DNA from: Anaerolineae bacterium
GTDB lineage: Bacteria > Chloroflexota > Anaerolineae > J102
Reading direction: 5' to 3'
Length of the DNA: 5,664 bases
Assembly (NCBI GenBank): GCA_026985975.1
Contig: JALSPL010000018.1
Location: forward strand, 1-5,664
Below are positions 5,458 to 5,664 of this stretch, piece by piece. The notes under the pieces were generated by a model, which ran no database searches, was not told the DNA's origin, and saw only the letters and a list, made by a program, of their open reading frames with translations. The translations under genes were made by a program, and so were the position numbers. The number at the start of each line of letters is the position of its first letter. The first letter of the stretch is position 1.

Positions 5458-5609
5458 CCTCGTTTCCTCATTTCCCCATTTCCTCATCTCCCCATTTCCC
5501 CGTTTCCCCATCTCTCCATTTCCTGGTTTCCCCATTTCCTCATTTCCTAGTTTCCTAGTTTCCTAGTTTCCTTATCTCCTCATCTCCCGATTTCCTCATC
5601 TCCCGACTC
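5458..5609 (+). repeat. Degenerate octanucleotide tandem array, 19 units
   Basis: Nineteen consecutive 8-nt units keep perfect register with no insertions. The consensus is CCYCATTT, with variants such as CCCCGTTT, CCTCATCT, CCCGATTT and three adjacent identical CCTAGTTT units at 5546-5569. It begins 21 nt after the aldolase stop. The strand is strongly pyrimidine-biased. Units differ mainly at positions 3-5 and 7, so this is an old, diverging array with one recent local expansion. It lacks the spacers of a CRISPR and shows no hairpin symmetry suggesting a terminator. The longer frame reading through it from 4842 is an artefact of the repeat. Confidence 0.85.
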
Positions 5610-5612
5610 CAT

Positions 5613-5657
5613 CCCCCCCCCCCCCCCCTCCCCCCACCACCCCCCCCCCCCCCCCCC
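5613..5657 (+). repeat. Poly-C low-complexity tract
   Basis: A run of 16 C (5613-5628), a single T, six C, a short ACCA interruption, then 18 C (5640-5657), followed by GCAGAAC. The opposite strand is a G-tract able in principle to form a quadruplex. It directly follows the octamer array, whose final unit merges into it. Homopolymers this long are easily miscalled, so the exact length and the bases beyond should be treated with caution. Confidence 0.7.
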
Positions 5658-5664
5658 GCAGAAC

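Noticed and set aside
4842..5558. A 238-residue + strand open frame overlapping the aldolase and running into the octamer array
   Set aside because: It is Pro/Ser/Arg-rich with no domain, and its tail is only the translated octamer repeat; the aldolase frame holds all the conserved motifs.
5458..5609. CRISPR array
   Set aside because: The units are 8 nt and contiguous, with no 30-40 nt spacers and no palindromic repeat.

Overview
The window reads as a bacterial chromosome fragment with every supportable gene on the + strand. The mix of families (a PD-(D/E)XK GxxExxY protein, two adjacent MTAP/PNP-family phosphorylases, a class II aldolase) and the abundance of short degenerate tandem repeats would suit a filamentous Chloroflexota-type genome. 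That is an impression of gene content and base use; no taxonomic marker is present. Base use is uneven. The phosphorylase and aldolase genes are GC-rich with strong G/C third positions, while the GxxExxY gene and the large helical-repeat gene are visibly more AT-rich.

Region 1 (1-1075): a 270-residue protein made of two GxxExxY-type nuclease folds, the first with intact catalytic residues and the second without. The gene lies between imperfect inverted copies of an approximately 26-30 nt sequence (about 180-205 and 1042-1071). Upstream, positions 3-80 look like an internally deleted copy of the same unit: the codons for TYEIRGY, a short spacer, then the same terminal sequence. This suggests a small mobile or recurrent element with a MITE-like deletion derivative.

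Region 2 (1096-5437): four co-directional genes that look like one operon. A phosphorylase of the MTAP/PNP family is followed after 30 bp by a divergent phosphorylase-like paralogue that has lost recognisable phosphate-binding motifs. Next comes a 715-residue helical-repeat/zinc-ribbon/TPR protein of unknown role, then a class II (FucA/AraD-type) aldolase with a complete metal site. The last two junctions are both ATGA stop-start overlaps, so the unknown protein is probably translated together with the enzymes on either side. MTA phosphorylase plus class II aldolase is the enzyme pairing of the methylthioadenosine 'DHAP shunt', but the isomerase (MtnA) is absent here and the phosphorylase could instead act on 6-oxopurine nucleosides, so the pathway is only a hypothesis.

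Region 3 (5438-5664): non-coding. It holds nineteen consecutive degenerate 8-nt repeats (consensus CCYCATTT), then an almost pure C tract to the window end. A 7-nt repeat between the two phosphorylase genes and a 6-nt in-frame repeat inside the first one show that short-period repeats occur throughout this locus. I see no tRNA, rRNA, CRISPR array, convincing promoter or intrinsic terminator.
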